From NCBI GenBank assembly GCA_024639905.1, contig JAHEGE010000003.1, forward strand, positions 62,001 through 126,000: a stretch of 64,000 bases of DNA. The letters run 5' to 3'. The stretch is from Gammaproteobacteria bacterium. GTDB taxonomy: Bacteria > Pseudomonadota > Gammaproteobacteria > Pseudomonadales > Pseudohongiellaceae. Below, piece by piece: positions 36,438-46,121 of the stretch. The notes under the pieces were generated by a model that was given only the letters and a program-made list of their open reading frames with translations, was not told the origin of the DNA and did not search any database. Both the position numbers and the translations under genes were made by a program. How positions within the stretch are numbered: position 1 is the stretch's first letter; each line of letters begins with the position of its first letter.

Positions 36438-36986
36438 ATGAAGATGAAAACCAGACGTGAATTCATACAGGGGCTCATCCTGTCGGTAGGCGGCGCGGCG
36501 ACACTCAGCGCCTGCGGAGACAACGCCCCCGCGGTAATGGCGACAGCGCCGAATAACCCCGGTCGGTTCTACACTAGCGACGAGATGTTGCTGGTGAATA
36601 GGGTGGCAGACCTCATCATCCCAGAAACTGAGACGCCGGGTGCCTTGCAGGTGAACGTCGCCGGCTATCTCGATGGCCTCATGACTGATTGGGCGAGCGC
36701 ACAAACACAAGAAGAACACCGCCTCGCACTCATCCGACTGCGCGTCGACCTCGACGCAGCGGTGAGCGGTGAATTCGTTAGCGTGAGTCAAGCCGATGCC
36801 GAGGCCGCGCTGGCGGCACTCGATGCGCGTGCCTTCGAAAGCGATCAGAGTCTCCAGGGTTATCGCACGCTAAAAGGCTGGATTACCCAAGCCTATTTTG
36901 CCACCGAGGCGGGCGCGGTGCAGGAGCTCAAGTGGGTTGCCTTACCAGGCCGTTGGGATGCCAGCGTCGACATAAACCCTGCGTAA
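36438..36986 (+). CDS. Gluconate 2-dehydrogenase subunit 3 family protein (Tat-targeted)
   Basis: 182 residues with a Tat signal (TRREFIQGLILSVGG) followed by a lipobox-like LSAC, so possibly a Tat lipoprotein. The mature part matches the subunit-3 family: DEMLLVNRVADLIIPETETPGA, then AGYLDGLM. In gluconate 2-dehydrogenase and glycoside 3-dehydrogenase complexes this small subunit escorts the FAD subunit, here the GMC protein encoded 35 bases downstream. No cytochrome c subunit follows in this operon. Confidence 0.9.
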   Translation: MKMKTRREFIQGLILSVGGAATLSACGDNAPAVMATAPNNPGRFYTSDEMLLVNRVADLIIPETETPGALQVNVAGYLDGLMTDWASAQTQEEHRLALIRLRVDLDAAVSGEFVSVSQADAEAALAALDARAFESDQSLQGYRTLKGWITQAYFATEAGAVQELKWVALPGRWDASVDINPA

Positions 36987-37021
36987 GTTAAAAACAAGAA
37001 TTCGAAGAGAGGAAGCATAAA

Positions 37022-38722
37022 GTGGCAGATTTCGATGCGATAGTTGTAGGGTCTGGAATGAGCGGCGGCATGTCCGCGAAGGAACTCACCGAGCGTGGTC
37101 TTAAAGTATTGGTGCTGGAGCGAGGGCCGGAAATTATTCCCGAGCGCGACTACACGGATAACCTCAACCCTTGGGAGAAACCGAATCTGGACAGCGTGCC
37201 CCAAGACGAAATCGCCGAGCATTACCCGCGTCAGTACGGTGGTGTCGCTTACGCGATTAAGGAATCTACGAAGCATTTTTGGGTGAAAGACTCCGAACAT
37301 CCTTACGAAGAAGCGGAAGGCACGACCTACGATTGGCTGCGCGGTTACCATACGGCGGGGCGTTCGATCATGTGGTCGCGTCAGACTTATCGACTGAGCG
37401 ATCTCGACTTCGGCGCAAATCAGCGTGAGGGTCATGCTATAGACTGGCCGATTCGCTACGCCGATATCGAGCCTTGGTATAAGAAGGTGGAGACCTTTGT
37501 CGGCATTTCCGGCAGCGCCGAAGGGCTTCCACAGTTGCCCGACAGCGTGTTCCAACCGGCGTTCGAGCTAACCGACGCCGAGAAATCTTTGAAGGCGAGC
37601 GTCGAGGGGGCATTCCCTGAGCGCAATGTGATCCCCGCGCGCATCGCACACCTGACCGATGCGACCGAAGAACAGAAAGAGTTGGGCCGCAGCAATTGCC
37701 AAGTGCGCAATCACTGTCATCAAGGCTGCAGCTTCAAGGCGTATTTCTCCTCACTCAATGCGACACTCCCGGCCGCCGAGCGCACCGGCAATATGACGCT
37801 CGTGCATAACGCGATCGTGCAGTCGGTTGAATATGATGCGGCGACGAACCGTGTCTCCGGAGTTCGAGTTATCGACGCGCTAACCAATGAGAAGCGCACC
37901 TATACCGCCAAGGTGCTGTTCCTCAATGCATCGACAATCGCCTCAGCAATGATTCTGTTGCAGTCCAAGTCGGAGACTTTCCCGAACGGCTTGGCGAATC
38001 ACTCCGATCAGGTGGGCCGTAATCTTATGGACCACGTGAGTGGCGCCAACGCCTCCGGCTATCTGAGCGGTTTCGATAATAAAACCACATTCGGGCGCCG
38101 TCCGAGCGGCGGCATTTACATTCCTCGCTACGCTAACCTAGACGGCCAAGATAAGCCGTATCGACGCGGCTTCGGTTTCCAAGGCGGCGCGACCTCTGTC
38201 GGCAATGCGGGCGGACAGATTCCCGGTATAGGACGCGCGTTTAAAGAAGCGCATCGCATGCCGAGTGCGTGGCGCATCGGCATTGGTGCATTCGGCGAGC
38301 AGTTATCGAATCCGGATAACCGCGTAACGCTCCATGCTAGCAAGCGCGATAAATGGGGCAATCCCCTCGCGCTGTTCAACGTGAAATACAGCGACAACGA
38401 ATACACTATGCTGCAAGAGGCGAGCAAAGACGCCGTTGCCATGCTCGAAGCAGCGGGCTGCACCAACATCACGGCGACCGATGTTAACTTAACCAAGCCC
38501 GGCAATCGCATCCACGAGATGGGCAGTGCTCGCATGGGCCGCGATCGCGACACGTCAGTCCTTAATGGCTGGTGTCAGGCACACGACGTACCTAATCTGT
38601 TCATCACCGACGGCTCGTTTATGACCTCGGCAGGGTGCCAGAATCCATCGCTTACCTACATGGCATTCAGCGCGCGTGCGGCAAACTACGCAGCAGACTT
38701 GATCGAGGAGGGCGTGCTCTAG
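37022..38722 (+). CDS. GMC family FAD oxidoreductase (sugar dehydrogenase catalytic subunit)
   Basis: 566 residues starting with GTG 37022. FAD site DAIVVGSGMSGGMSAKELTE, GRSIMWSRQTYR, and the C-terminal HEMGSARMGRDRDTSV and CQNPSLTYMAFSARAANY. A Cys-rich segment CQVRNHCHQGCS near residue 225 is typical of the gluconate/glycoside dehydrogenase branch. No signal peptide of its own: it is likely co-exported with the Tat-bearing subunit 3. Predicted role: periplasmic oxidation of a sugar or glycoside, possibly at C3. Confidence 0.92.
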   Translation: MADFDAIVVGSGMSGGMSAKELTERGLKVLVLERGPEIIPERDYTDNLNPWEKPNLDSVPQDEIAEHYPRQYGGVAYAIKESTKHFWVKDSEHPYEEAEGTTYDWLRGYHTAGRSIMWSRQTYRLSDLDFGANQREGHAIDWPIRYADIEPWYKKVETFVGISGSAEGLPQLPDSVFQPAFELTDAEKSLKASVEGAFPERNVIPARIAHLTDATEEQKELGRSNCQVRNHCHQGCSFKAYFSSLNATLPAAERTGNMTLVHNAIVQSVEYDAATNRVSGVRVIDALTNEKRTYTAKVLFLNASTIASAMILLQSKSETFPNGLANHSDQVGRNLMDHVSGANASGYLSGFDNKTTFGRRPSGGIYIPRYANLDGQDKPYRRGFGFQGGATSVGNAGGQIPGIGRAFKEAHRMPSAWRIGIGAFGEQLSNPDNRVTLHASKRDKWGNPLALFNVKYSDNEYTMLQEASKDAVAMLEAAGCTNITATDVNLTKPGNRIHEMGSARMGRDRDTSVLNGWCQAHDVPNLFITDGSFMTSAGCQNPSLTYMAFSARAANYAADLIEEGVL

Positions 38723-38772
38723 CGCGCCCCGATGCGAGTGGTGTTGGCGGCAATAGGCGGTCGGGAGTAAAC

Positions 38773-39096
38773 ATGACATTACGCAGCGCGTATTTGCTTC
38801 TCGCCGTCGTGGGCGCGGTTGTTCCCTACGGGTTCTTTTTAGGCTTCTTTGCGGAATACGGATTCAGCGTGCCCGCCTTTCTCGCTTCACTGTTCGCGAG
38901 CGGCGCCGCCGGTGGATTCACCGCTGACCTGCTCATTAGCTCCTTCGTTTTCTGGCTATTTATGTTCGCCCGTCGAGCTCAGCCCCCTAAGCAGGGCGCC
39001 CCTGCGCCCTGGCTTTTCATCTTGCTCAATCTCACCATCGGCCTGTCCTGTGCGCTGCCAGCCTATTTGTATGCCCAGGCCAGACGCGACAGTTAA
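38773..39096 (+). CDS. DUF2834 small membrane protein
   Basis: 107 residues from ATG 38773, GGGAGTAAAC upstream. Three hydrophobic segments ([56 protein letters not shown]) fit the DUF2834 family. The function is unknown. It lies 50 bases after the GMC gene and may be read from the same transcript. The longer frame from 38635 overlaps the GMC gene and is not likely. Confidence 0.8.
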   Translation: MTLRSAYLLLAVVGAVVPYGFFLGFFAEYGFSVPAFLASLFASGAAGGFTADLLISSFVFWLFMFARRAQPPKQGAPAPWLFILLNLTIGLSCALPAYLYAQARRDS

Positions 39097-39101
39097 AGAC
39101 T

Positions 39102-39248
39102 ATGCGCGGAGTAAAAAAACAGGACCTTCCCCAAAAACAGTGCCCCGTCTGCAAACTGCCTTTTACTTGGCGTAAGAAATGGGAGAAGAATTGGGCAGAG
39201 GTGAAGTACTGCTCGGAGCGCTGCCGACGCAGTGGCAAAGCGAGCTAG
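39102..39248 (+). CDS. DUF2256 zinc-ribbon-like mini-protein
   Basis: A 48-residue basic protein: [17 protein letters not shown], then [14 protein letters not shown], then [15 protein letters not shown]. Two Cys pairs (CPVC and CSERC) should bind zinc. The pattern is that of DUF2256, often found near photolyase/cryptochrome genes; none is seen here. It begins five bases after the DUF2834 stop. Function unknown. Confidence 0.88.
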   Translation: MRGVKKQDLPQKQCPVCKLPFTWRKKWEKNWAEVKYCSERCRRSGKAS

Positions 39249-39262
39249 GAGAAAAGGGGTGG

Positions 39263-39287
39263 AGAAAAGGGGTTTGACCCCTTTTCT
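39263..39287. terminator. Bidirectional intrinsic terminator between convergent operons
   Basis: A 10-bp perfect stem AGAAAAGGGG / CCCCTTTTCT with a five-base loop TTTGA, A/T-rich on the outer side so that U-tracts arise in both directions. It closes the plus-strand sugar operon and lies directly after the sulP stop on the minus strand. A partial direct copy of the left arm (GGAGAAAAGGGGT) precedes it. Confidence 0.85.
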
Positions 39288-39288
39288 T

Positions 39289-41007
39289 TTAGCCGAGGCG
39301 TTTGCTTAGCGTGCTAAACGCGTCGAACTGACTTAGAAAAACGTCGCCGCTCAGATGCGCGAAAAAATCTGTGCGGTTTAGCATGTCCATCACCGGCCCC
39401 TTCACTTCCGATAAATTCAGCGTAATTCCCTGTTGCTTGAGTCTTAAGTTTACGGCCTCCAAAGTTTCTAGTGCTGTGTAGTCAATCTCGTTGACGGCCG
39501 TGCACATCAATATCACCTGAGCGATCTGATCATTCTCGTAGACTGCGCTGTAAATGCGTTCTTCGAGATACGCTGCGTTGGCGAAGAAGAGGCTTTCGTC
39601 GACGCGAAGGGTGAGGATTTTTGGATGCCGCTCGACCTGATAACGGCGAGCGTTGCGAAAATGTTCGGTACCTGAGATTAATCCGACCTCGGCGATATGA
39701 GGCTTGGAGGTGCGGTAAAGATGCAGGCTAATCGAGACGAGTATGCCGCAGGATACGCCGGCCTCAACGCCGAAGCCGAGTGTAATCAGCATAGTCACCA
39801 GCACCGCCGCGGTGTCGCCTTTCGAGACCTTCCAGGTGCTGCGAATGACAGAGAAGTCGACAAGGGCGATTACGGCCACGATGATAGTCGCAGCGAGTGT
39901 CGCCTTCGGCAACGCGTATAAGAGTGGTGTGAGGAATAGCGTAACCACGGCGATGAATACCGCGGTCATTAGGCTCGCCGCTTGGGTGACGGCGCCGGCG
40001 TCGAAGTTTACGACCGAGCGCGAAAAACCCCCTGTCACCGGCAATCCGCCGGAGAACGCAGAGGCGAGGTTTGCGGTGCCGAGGCCGATGAGTTCCTGGT
40101 CCGCATCGATACGTTCTTGGCGTTTGCCGCCGAGTGTGCGTCCAACAGAAACCGACTCGACATAACCGATGATTGAGATGAGAAGCGCAGGCAGCCATAA
40201 AGCCTCGATAAGCGCTAAGGAGAAGTCGGGTAGTGCGAGGGCCGGTAATCCCGTTGGGATTTTTCCGACTACAGCGACGCCGGCCTCTTCAAGATTGAAA
40301 TTCGCCGTAACGGCGATAGTCGCTATCACCGCCAGCACAGGGGCGATTTTGGTGATGAGCTGCGCGCTGTAGCGGGAGAGACCGACGGCGGAAAGTGCGC
40401 GCACGCCCTGCGCCCTTACGAGGAGCAGGAAGACAATAACGCCGCCACCAATCGCGAAGGTCATTCCGCTGACCTGTGCGAGGTTGACCCACAAAGAGTG
40501 CAGCAGTTCGCCCAGAGTATCTCCCCCCGCTTGAATGCCCAGAATATGCCGAAGCTGGCTTAAGGCGATGATGAGTGCGGACGCGGTAATGAAGGCTGAC
40601 ACGACGGTATGAGAGAGGAAATTGGCGAGGAAGCCAAGGCGTAAGAACCCGAATGCAGCGAGCATGATGCCGGACAAGGCGGCGAGTGTAACCGCGGCGG
40701 CAGTCGCGCTCACAGTGCCGGCCGCTGCGACCTCACCCACCGCGGCTGCAGTCATCAGCGAGGCTATGGCCACCGGCCCCACCGACAGCGTGCTACTGCT
40801 CCCGAAGAGCGCGTAAACTGCGAGTGGCAGAATGCTCGCGTAGAGGCCGACCTCGGCTGGCAGGCCGGCCAATAACGCATAGGCGAGCGACTGGGGTATT
40901 AGCATGATCGTGACGATGATCGCCGCGATTAAATCACTGCTAAACGTCTCACTGTCGTAGCCGCGCATCCAGCGCAGCGCCGGCAAGAGATTCTCGCTGG
41001 TAAGCAT
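39289..41007 (-). CDS. SulP family anion transporter with STAS domain
   Basis: 572 residues. About 10-12 membrane segments (SLAYALLAGLPAEVGLYASILP, GLGTANLASAFSGGLPVTGGFSR) are followed by a STAS domain from about residue 440 (ILTLRVDESLFFANAAYLEERI). SulP proteins carry sulfate, sulfite-like anions or bicarbonate. It lies 18 bases downstream of the sulfide:quinone reductase fusion in the sulfide operon, so sulfite or sulfate movement is the likely job; direction is not readable. Confidence 0.92.
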   Translation of the reverse strand: MLTSENLLPALRWMRGYDSETFSSDLIAAIIVTIMLIPQSLAYALLAGLPAEVGLYASILPLAVYALFGSSSTLSVGPVAIASLMTAAAVGEVAAAGTVSATAAAVTLAALSGIMLAAFGFLRLGFLANFLSHTVVSAFITASALIIALSQLRHILGIQAGGDTLGELLHSLWVNLAQVSGMTFAIGGGVIVFLLLVRAQGVRALSAVGLSRYSAQLITKIAPVLAVIATIAVTANFNLEEAGVAVVGKIPTGLPALALPDFSLALIEALWLPALLISIIGYVESVSVGRTLGGKRQERIDADQELIGLGTANLASAFSGGLPVTGGFSRSVVNFDAGAVTQAASLMTAVFIAVVTLFLTPLLYALPKATLAATIIVAVIALVDFSVIRSTWKVSKGDTAAVLVTMLITLGFGVEAGVSCGILVSISLHLYRTSKPHIAEVGLISGTEHFRNARRYQVERHPKILTLRVDESLFFANAAYLEERIYSAVYENDQIAQVILMCTAVNEIDYTALETLEAVNLRLKQQGITLNLSEVKGPVMDMLNRTDFFAHLSGDVFLSQFDAFSTLSKRLG

Positions 41008-41025
41008 TCTGTCTTCCTTGTCGCG

Positions 41026-42732
41026 TTAAGCGTCGCGCAGCGCTTTGAGTTTTTTCGGCCCTGCTAGCCACTCGCGCCCCTTGAGCATGGCATGCCAGTA
41101 AATCGCCGGTAGCATATCCTTCTTTAACACCCAGGCCATCCAAGTTGGTGTTGTGCCGTTAAGGAGAAAGGTCGGGAATGAAGGTAGCAGCTTGCCGCCG
41201 TAGCCGAATTCGGCCAAAACGATCTTGCCGCGTTCGACTGTCAGTGGGCAAGAGCCGTAGCCATCATAGCCCGCTGTGAGTTCTCTGCCGGCGAGCGCGC
41301 TGACAATGTTCGAGGCGACGACCGGCACCTGTTTGCGCACTGCTGCCATAGTCTTCGCGTTAGGCGTATTCATCACGTCACCTAAGCCCCAGACGTTGGC
41401 AAATTTCTTGTGCTGCAAACTAAATTGATCGACGTCGAGCCAACCGCCTGCATCTGCGAGCGCGCTGCTCGCAACAAAGTCAGGTGACTTCTGCGGTGGA
41501 CACACATGCAGCATGTCGAACTCTTCGCACAGCAGCTCGCCTTCTTTCTCGGGATCGCTGGATTTAAAATAGGCGCGCTTATTATCGCCGTCTACTTCGA
41601 CCAAGGTGTGGTTGAAGTGAGTCTTCGCCTTGTACTTGTCGATGTATTTTTGCAAAGCAGGCACATAAGCGCCTACGCCAAACAACACGCCGCCTGCGTT
41701 AAAGAAATCGATACTAATATCTTTGAGTGCGCCGCTGCGATACCAATGATCACCCGATAAGTACAGCGCCTTCTGCGGCGCGCCTGCGCACTTAATCGGC
41801 ATCGGTGGCTGAGTGAAAATGGCGCGGCCCTTCTTCAAGCCCTTAACCAGTTCCCAAGTGTACGCGGAATGGTCATAGGAATAGTTAGACGTCACGCCAT
41901 TCTTGCCGAGGCTCTCTTTTAAACCCTTTATCCCTTCCCAGTTTAGTACCAGGCCCGGCGCCACGATGAGCTGCTGATAGTGCAGCGACTGACCATCGTC
42001 ACATTGGATCGTATTCGCCTCCGGAGTAAAGCCTACAACGGACTGCTTTATCCACGAGACAGTATTTGGAATGAGGTCGCGCATAGCGCGCTTGGTTTGC
42101 GTGTTAGTGAATACGCCGCCACCTACCATCGTCCAGCCAGGCTGGTAATAGTGTGACTCCGCGGGATCGACGAGAGCTATGCGCAGCGCCGAATTGCGTT
42201 TCAACAGGCTTGAGGCCGCGGCGATGCCCCCAGAACCGGCGCCAACGATGACGACATCGAAGCTTGGTTTCGCCGGATTCTCAGTAGTGTTAGCTGCCAT
42301 TGGAGTGTCTCCTACGAAGGGCTTTATTGCCTCACTGACATCGAAGCCAGCTTGTTTTGCGGTGGCGAGCACCGCATCGACGTTTGCGCCTTGGCTCACA
42401 CTCGCAGCCGACCATAGGCAGGTGGAGCGGTTGCCTGTTCGGCAAAAGGCATGCACTTTTTTGTCCGAGTTTTTCGCGCTAGCGAGTAGCTCTACAAACT
42501 GCTCAACTTGCTGCGGCGTCTGCTCGCCCGCCTTAAAGGCAATGCTAACAGCTTCGATACCGAGCTCTTGTGCGGCTGTGGCTAGAGTATCGAAAGACAC
42601 TTGGTCTTGCGCCTCGCCATCGGGGCGGTTGCACACGAGCAGTTGAACGCCTTGTTCTTTTAAGGACGTGAGGTCATCGAGTTCGACTTGGGCCGAAGCT
42701 GTGAGGGTGTCGCTGAGCGTCATGATCTGCAT
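41026..42732 (-). CDS. DUF442 (phosphatase-like/sulfur) domain fused to sulfide:quinone reductase-like flavoprotein
   Basis: 568 residues. Residues 1-140 are a DUF442/TIGR01244 domain with HAFCRTGNRS (C97, R102). Residues about 157-568 are a type of sulfide:quinone oxidoreductase: FAD motif VVIVGAGSGGIAAASSLL, HYYQPGWTMVGGG, and two cysteines C315 (KCAGAPQ) and C411 (HVCPPQK) placed as the redox pair. It oxidises sulfide to a persulfide with electrons to quinone. Fusions of this type occur next to persulfide dioxygenases, as here. CGGAGAAAAA precedes the ATG. Confidence 0.92.
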   Translation of the reverse strand: MQIMTLSDTLTASAQVELDDLTSLKEQGVQLLVCNRPDGEAQDQVSFDTLATAAQELGIEAVSIAFKAGEQTPQQVEQFVELLASAKNSDKKVHAFCRTGNRSTCLWSAASVSQGANVDAVLATAKQAGFDVSEAIKPFVGDTPMAANTTENPAKPSFDVVIVGAGSGGIAAASSLLKRNSALRIALVDPAESHYYQPGWTMVGGGVFTNTQTKRAMRDLIPNTVSWIKQSVVGFTPEANTIQCDDGQSLHYQQLIVAPGLVLNWEGIKGLKESLGKNGVTSNYSYDHSAYTWELVKGLKKGRAIFTQPPMPIKCAGAPQKALYLSGDHWYRSGALKDISIDFFNAGGVLFGVGAYVPALQKYIDKYKAKTHFNHTLVEVDGDNKRAYFKSSDPEKEGELLCEEFDMLHVCPPQKSPDFVASSALADAGGWLDVDQFSLQHKKFANVWGLGDVMNTPNAKTMAAVRKQVPVVASNIVSALAGRELTAGYDGYGSCPLTVERGKIVLAEFGYGGKLLPSFPTFLLNGTTPTWMAWVLKKDMLPAIYWHAMLKGREWLAGPKKLKALRDA

Positions 42733-42783
42733 TTTTTCTCCGTTTCTTTTTTTTGAAATAAAGTGTCGCGTCTTTGTCCAGTG

Positions 42784-43689
42784 CTACTTAAAGGCGTTAA
42801 TCGGCACTTTAAGATAGACCAAGCCGTTGTCCTCTGCGCTTGGCATCTCGCCGGCGCGTACATTGACCTGCAGGGAAGGCAGTATGAGGTGCGGCATGCC
42901 GAGTGTCGCATCGCGCGTAGTGCGCATTTTTACGAATTCAGCTTCACTGACATTGTCGTTTACATGAATATTGCGCGCGCGTTCTTCCGCAATGGTGGTT
43001 TCGTATTCAAGCTCGCGACCATCGGGTCCGTAGTCGTGACACATGAAGACGCGCGTCTCTCCGGGAAGCTCTAATAGTTTATGGATCGACCTGAATAGTG
43101 TGCCTGCGTCGCCACCGGGGAAGTCGGCGCGAGCGGTGCCTGCATCTGGCATGAACATCGTGTCGCCAACGAAAAGCGCATCGCCGATGAGGTGTGACAT
43201 ACAGGCGGGAGTGTGACCTGGCGTATGCATGACATGCGCCTCCAATTCGCCGATCAAGTAAGTTTCGTCATCGACGAAGAGATGATCGAATTGCGAACCG
43301 TCGTGGGCGATCTCCTTGTCGATGTTGTAGATTCCGCCAAAGACTTTCTGCACCGTAGTGATATGTTCTCCAATCGCGAGCTTGCCGCCAACCTCGTCGC
43401 GAATGTAGTGGCCAGCAGACAGGTGATCAGCGTGGGCATGGGTCTCGATGATCCACTCTACGCTTAGGCCGTTGTCGCGCACATACTTAATGATCGCGTC
43501 TGCACCTTCGTAGCTAATCGTGCCGGAGGCGTAGTCTAGGTCGAGCACGCTGTCGATAATCGCGCAGGCCTTGGTCGCGGGATCTTTGACTACATAGGAG
43601 AACGTATTGCTCTCAGCATCGAAGAAGGGCGTAACGACAGGGTTACTCGTGTCGTTGGACTGCGTAGCGTTGGCGATGAGTGCGTTCAT
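42784..43689 (-). CDS. Persulfide dioxygenase, metallo-beta-lactamase fold (ETHE1/Blh-like)
   Basis: 301 residues. Iron site THAHADHLSAG (83-93), HTPGHTPACMSHLIGDALFVGDTMF, and GTARADFPGGDAGTLFRSIHKLL with CHDYGP. The GTARADFPGG stretch is characteristic of persulfide dioxygenases, which oxidise glutathione persulfide to sulfite and glutathione. It acts downstream of the SQR encoded 51 bases further on and shares its operon. The ribosome binding site AAGGAGG lies just upstream of the ATG. Confidence 0.93.
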   Translation of the reverse strand: MNALIANATQSNDTSNPVVTPFFDAESNTFSYVVKDPATKACAIIDSVLDLDYASGTISYEGADAIIKYVRDNGLSVEWIIETHAHADHLSAGHYIRDEVGGKLAIGEHITTVQKVFGGIYNIDKEIAHDGSQFDHLFVDDETYLIGELEAHVMHTPGHTPACMSHLIGDALFVGDTMFMPDAGTARADFPGGDAGTLFRSIHKLLELPGETRVFMCHDYGPDGRELEYETTIAEERARNIHVNDNVSEAEFVKMRTTRDATLGMPHLILPSLQVNVRAGEMPSAEDNGLVYLKVPINAFK

Positions 43690-43722
43690 AGTGACCTCCT
43701 TGGTCGCGTGTTAATGGCTATT

Positions 43723-44715
43723 TTATTCATAGCTCAGCGGCTGTGATTTGCCGTAAAAAATTCGGTAGATAAATATCGTATAGAACAGGATCATGGGTAC
43801 CGCCAGCGCAGTGCCGATAAGCGCAAACTGTAATGAGGCGGTGGATGCCGCGCTTTCCCAGATGTTCATCTTACCGATGACGATGTCAGGGAATATGCTA
43901 TACGCAAGGCCTAGCGCCATCATGAGGCACATCAAGACCATGCACACGAAAACGATCCAACCGTAGCCGGCCTGCAGTATTTGTGGTCGTGAAAGCACCC
44001 AGAGTGCGGTAAAGAAAGCCACGGCGGTCATCAGTGGAATGGGCATGAGTCCAATCGCGGCAGGCAACGTAAACCACTTTGCAGCGATCTCGCTGCTCGC
44101 GATGGGGGTGGCAATAGAGATCAAGAAGAGGCCAACGCCCATCGGCAGAATCGCGGCTCGCGCCCAGCGTGCTGCCTTGTTGTAGAGCTCGCCCTCCGAC
44201 TTAATGAACATCCAGCCGCAGCCAAGCACAACATAAAAAGCCGGCAGAGACAGCGCGATAGCCACCGAAAAGGCGACGCTGGTCATGCTGGTTTCGAGTC
44301 CCATCACGTAAGCGCCTAGCATCCAGCCTTGAGACATGGAGGCAAGCAGTGAGCCAACGAAGAACAGCGTATTCCACATGCTTTTATATTCTGCGGCCAC
44401 TTTGACGCGGAAGTCGAAGGCAACCCCGCGTAGGATCAAGCCGAACAGCATCAAGGTGACTGGAATATAAAGGTGCGTAAGAATCATGCCGTGAGCAGAG
44501 GGAAATGCGATAAGCAAGATGCCGATGCCGAGTACTATCCAGGTCTCATTTGCGTCCCAGAATGGACCGATGGCCTCGATCATTCGGTCTTTCTCCTCGT
44601 CGCTGGCAAGCGGCAGTAAGATGCCGATGCCGAGGTCATAGCCGTCTAAGATGATATAGAGCAGAAGGGCCAGGCCCATTAAGCTGACGAAGATGAGCGG
44701 TAACCAGTATTCCAT
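43723..44715 (-). CDS. cydB: Cytochrome bd ubiquinol oxidase subunit II
   Basis: 330 residues with about eight membrane segments; typical CydB stretches YIILDGYDLGIGILLPL and GPFWDANETWIVLGIGILLIAFP. Its ATG overlaps the last base of cydA. The length and sequence fit the cyanide-insensitive oxidase (CIO) branch. It lies 33 bases upstream of the persulfide dioxygenase gene, which places the terminal oxidase in one transcription unit with the sulfide genes. Confidence 0.95.
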   Translation of the reverse strand: MEYWLPLIFVSLMGLALLLYIILDGYDLGIGILLPLASDEEKDRMIEAIGPFWDANETWIVLGIGILLIAFPSAHGMILTHLYIPVTLMLFGLILRGVAFDFRVKVAAEYKSMWNTLFFVGSLLASMSQGWMLGAYVMGLETSMTSVAFSVAIALSLPAFYVVLGCGWMFIKSEGELYNKAARWARAAILPMGVGLFLISIATPIASSEIAAKWFTLPAAIGLMPIPLMTAVAFFTALWVLSRPQILQAGYGWIVFVCMVLMCLMMALGLAYSIFPDIVIGKMNIWESAASTASLQFALIGTALAVPMILFYTIFIYRIFYGKSQPLSYE

Positions 44716-46079
44716 TACGCAGCTCCTGTCGCGGCGTTCTTGTTGGCGGCGAAGTCGATAGTCGCGCGCAACGAACGAGCCGGCTTAGACGACAAGTAGT
44801 GCAGCGAGAAAATATAGAACACCAGCAAGAACGCATAGAGGGCGAGATAGCCAATCAGCGTGCTCAATACCATGCCGCCGGCGTGATCAGCCACGACTTC
44901 GCTTGCGCGGATATAACCCTGAACAACCCACGGCTGTCGGCCGATCTCGGTGACATACCAGCCAGCGAGAGTGGCGACCCAGCCTGCGAATGTCATGCCG
45001 CTAAGCGCGCGCAGTAGCCAAGGACCGACTCGGTCTTTAAGCAGCGCGTAGCTTCCCCACCAGGCGATAGCGAGCATAAGAAAGCCAACGCCGACCATAA
45101 CTCGGAAACTCCAGAAAAGCGGGGCGACGGGCGGATGCGCATCTTCGAACTCGTTAAGGCCTTTAATTTCGCCATCTGCGTGGTGTGTCAGGATAATGCT
45201 CGCCATTTTCGGTACTTCGATAGCGAAGTGAGTTGTGCGTGCCTCTTCGTCGGGAAAGCCGAAAAGTGTGAGCGGCGCGCCTTTTTCTGTTTCCCAAATG
45301 CCCTCTACCGCAGCGATTTTGGCGGGCTGATTCTCGAGCGCGACCAGTCCGTGCATGTCGCCAACGAAGATCTGTAGCGGCGCGAGTACCGCCGCGAAGA
45401 AGACGCCCGTGCGGATGACTTTCCATGTAGCCGGGCCGTCGACATTCTTACGTGCGCGCAATGCGCTAATGCCGGCCACGAAGAACGAGGCGGTCAGAAG
45501 TGAGGCGAGCACCACGTGGATAAATCGGTATTTAAACGAAGGATTGAAGACGATCTCCCACCAGTCGTCGACCATGAAAACGCCATTCTCTATGGTGAAT
45601 CCCGCTGGCGTGTGCATCCATGAGTTAAGGCTGATAATCCAGAACGCAGACAATGTGGTGCCGATGGCAACGAGGAAGGCGGAAATTAGGTGTGTGCGGC
45701 TCGAAACTAAATTTTTGCCGTAGAGCATGATGCCGAGGAAAGAGGCTTCGAGGAAGAACGCAGTGAGTACTTCGTAGCCTAAAAGCGGGCCGGCGATGTT
45801 GCCGGCGCGTTCCATGAAGCCGGGCCAGTTGGTACCGAACTGAAAGCTCATGGTGATGCCAGAGACGACACCGAGCGCGAATGTTAGCGCGAAGACCTTC
45901 ACCCAAAAGAAATAGGCGTACTCCCAATCCAGGCGGTCATCACGCCCGCTGAAGGTGTAGCGCACACGGAAATAGACAAGTAGCCAGCACAAGCCGATGG
46001 AAATGCTGGGAAACAAGATATGGAAACTAATGTTCGCGGCAAACTGAATGCGCGAAAGAATGAAGGGGTCTAGTTCCAT
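44715..46079 (-). CDS. cydA: Cytochrome bd ubiquinol oxidase subunit I
   Basis: 454 residues. The N-terminal heme ligand H20 lies in ANISFHILFPSISIGLCWLL; GRQPWVVQGYIR is the conserved GRQPW motif of the quinol site region. The chain is shorter than the E. coli CydA, consistent with the short-Q-loop/CIO type. The bd oxidases use quinol and O2, do not pump protons and tolerate sulfide and cyanide. The -24/-12 promoter and a small membrane peptide gene lie upstream. Confidence 0.96.
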   Translation of the reverse strand: MELDPFILSRIQFAANISFHILFPSISIGLCWLLVYFRVRYTFSGRDDRLDWEYAYFFWVKVFALTFALGVVSGITMSFQFGTNWPGFMERAGNIAGPLLGYEVLTAFFLEASFLGIMLYGKNLVSSRTHLISAFLVAIGTTLSAFWIISLNSWMHTPAGFTIENGVFMVDDWWEIVFNPSFKYRFIHVVLASLLTASFFVAGISALRARKNVDGPATWKVIRTGVFFAAVLAPLQIFVGDMHGLVALENQPAKIAAVEGIWETEKGAPLTLFGFPDEEARTTHFAIEVPKMASIILTHHADGEIKGLNEFEDAHPPVAPLFWSFRVMVGVGFLMLAIAWWGSYALLKDRVGPWLLRALSGMTFAGWVATLAGWYVTEIGRQPWVVQGYIRASEVVADHAGGMVLSTLIGYLALYAFLLVFYIFSLHYLSSKPARSLRATIDFAANKNAATGAA

Positions 46080-46121
46080 GAGTGTTTGTCTCCGAGCGTC
46101 GGATGCTGTGGGGTTTTATCG

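Noticed and set aside
38635-38772. N-terminal extension of the DUF2834 protein
   Set aside because: It overlaps the GMC gene in another frame; the ATG at 38773 has a ribosome binding site and starts the first membrane span.
43690-43722. Separate sigma-54 promoter for pdo-sqr
   Set aside because: The 33-base gap contains no GG-N10-GC element, only the ribosome binding site of pdo.
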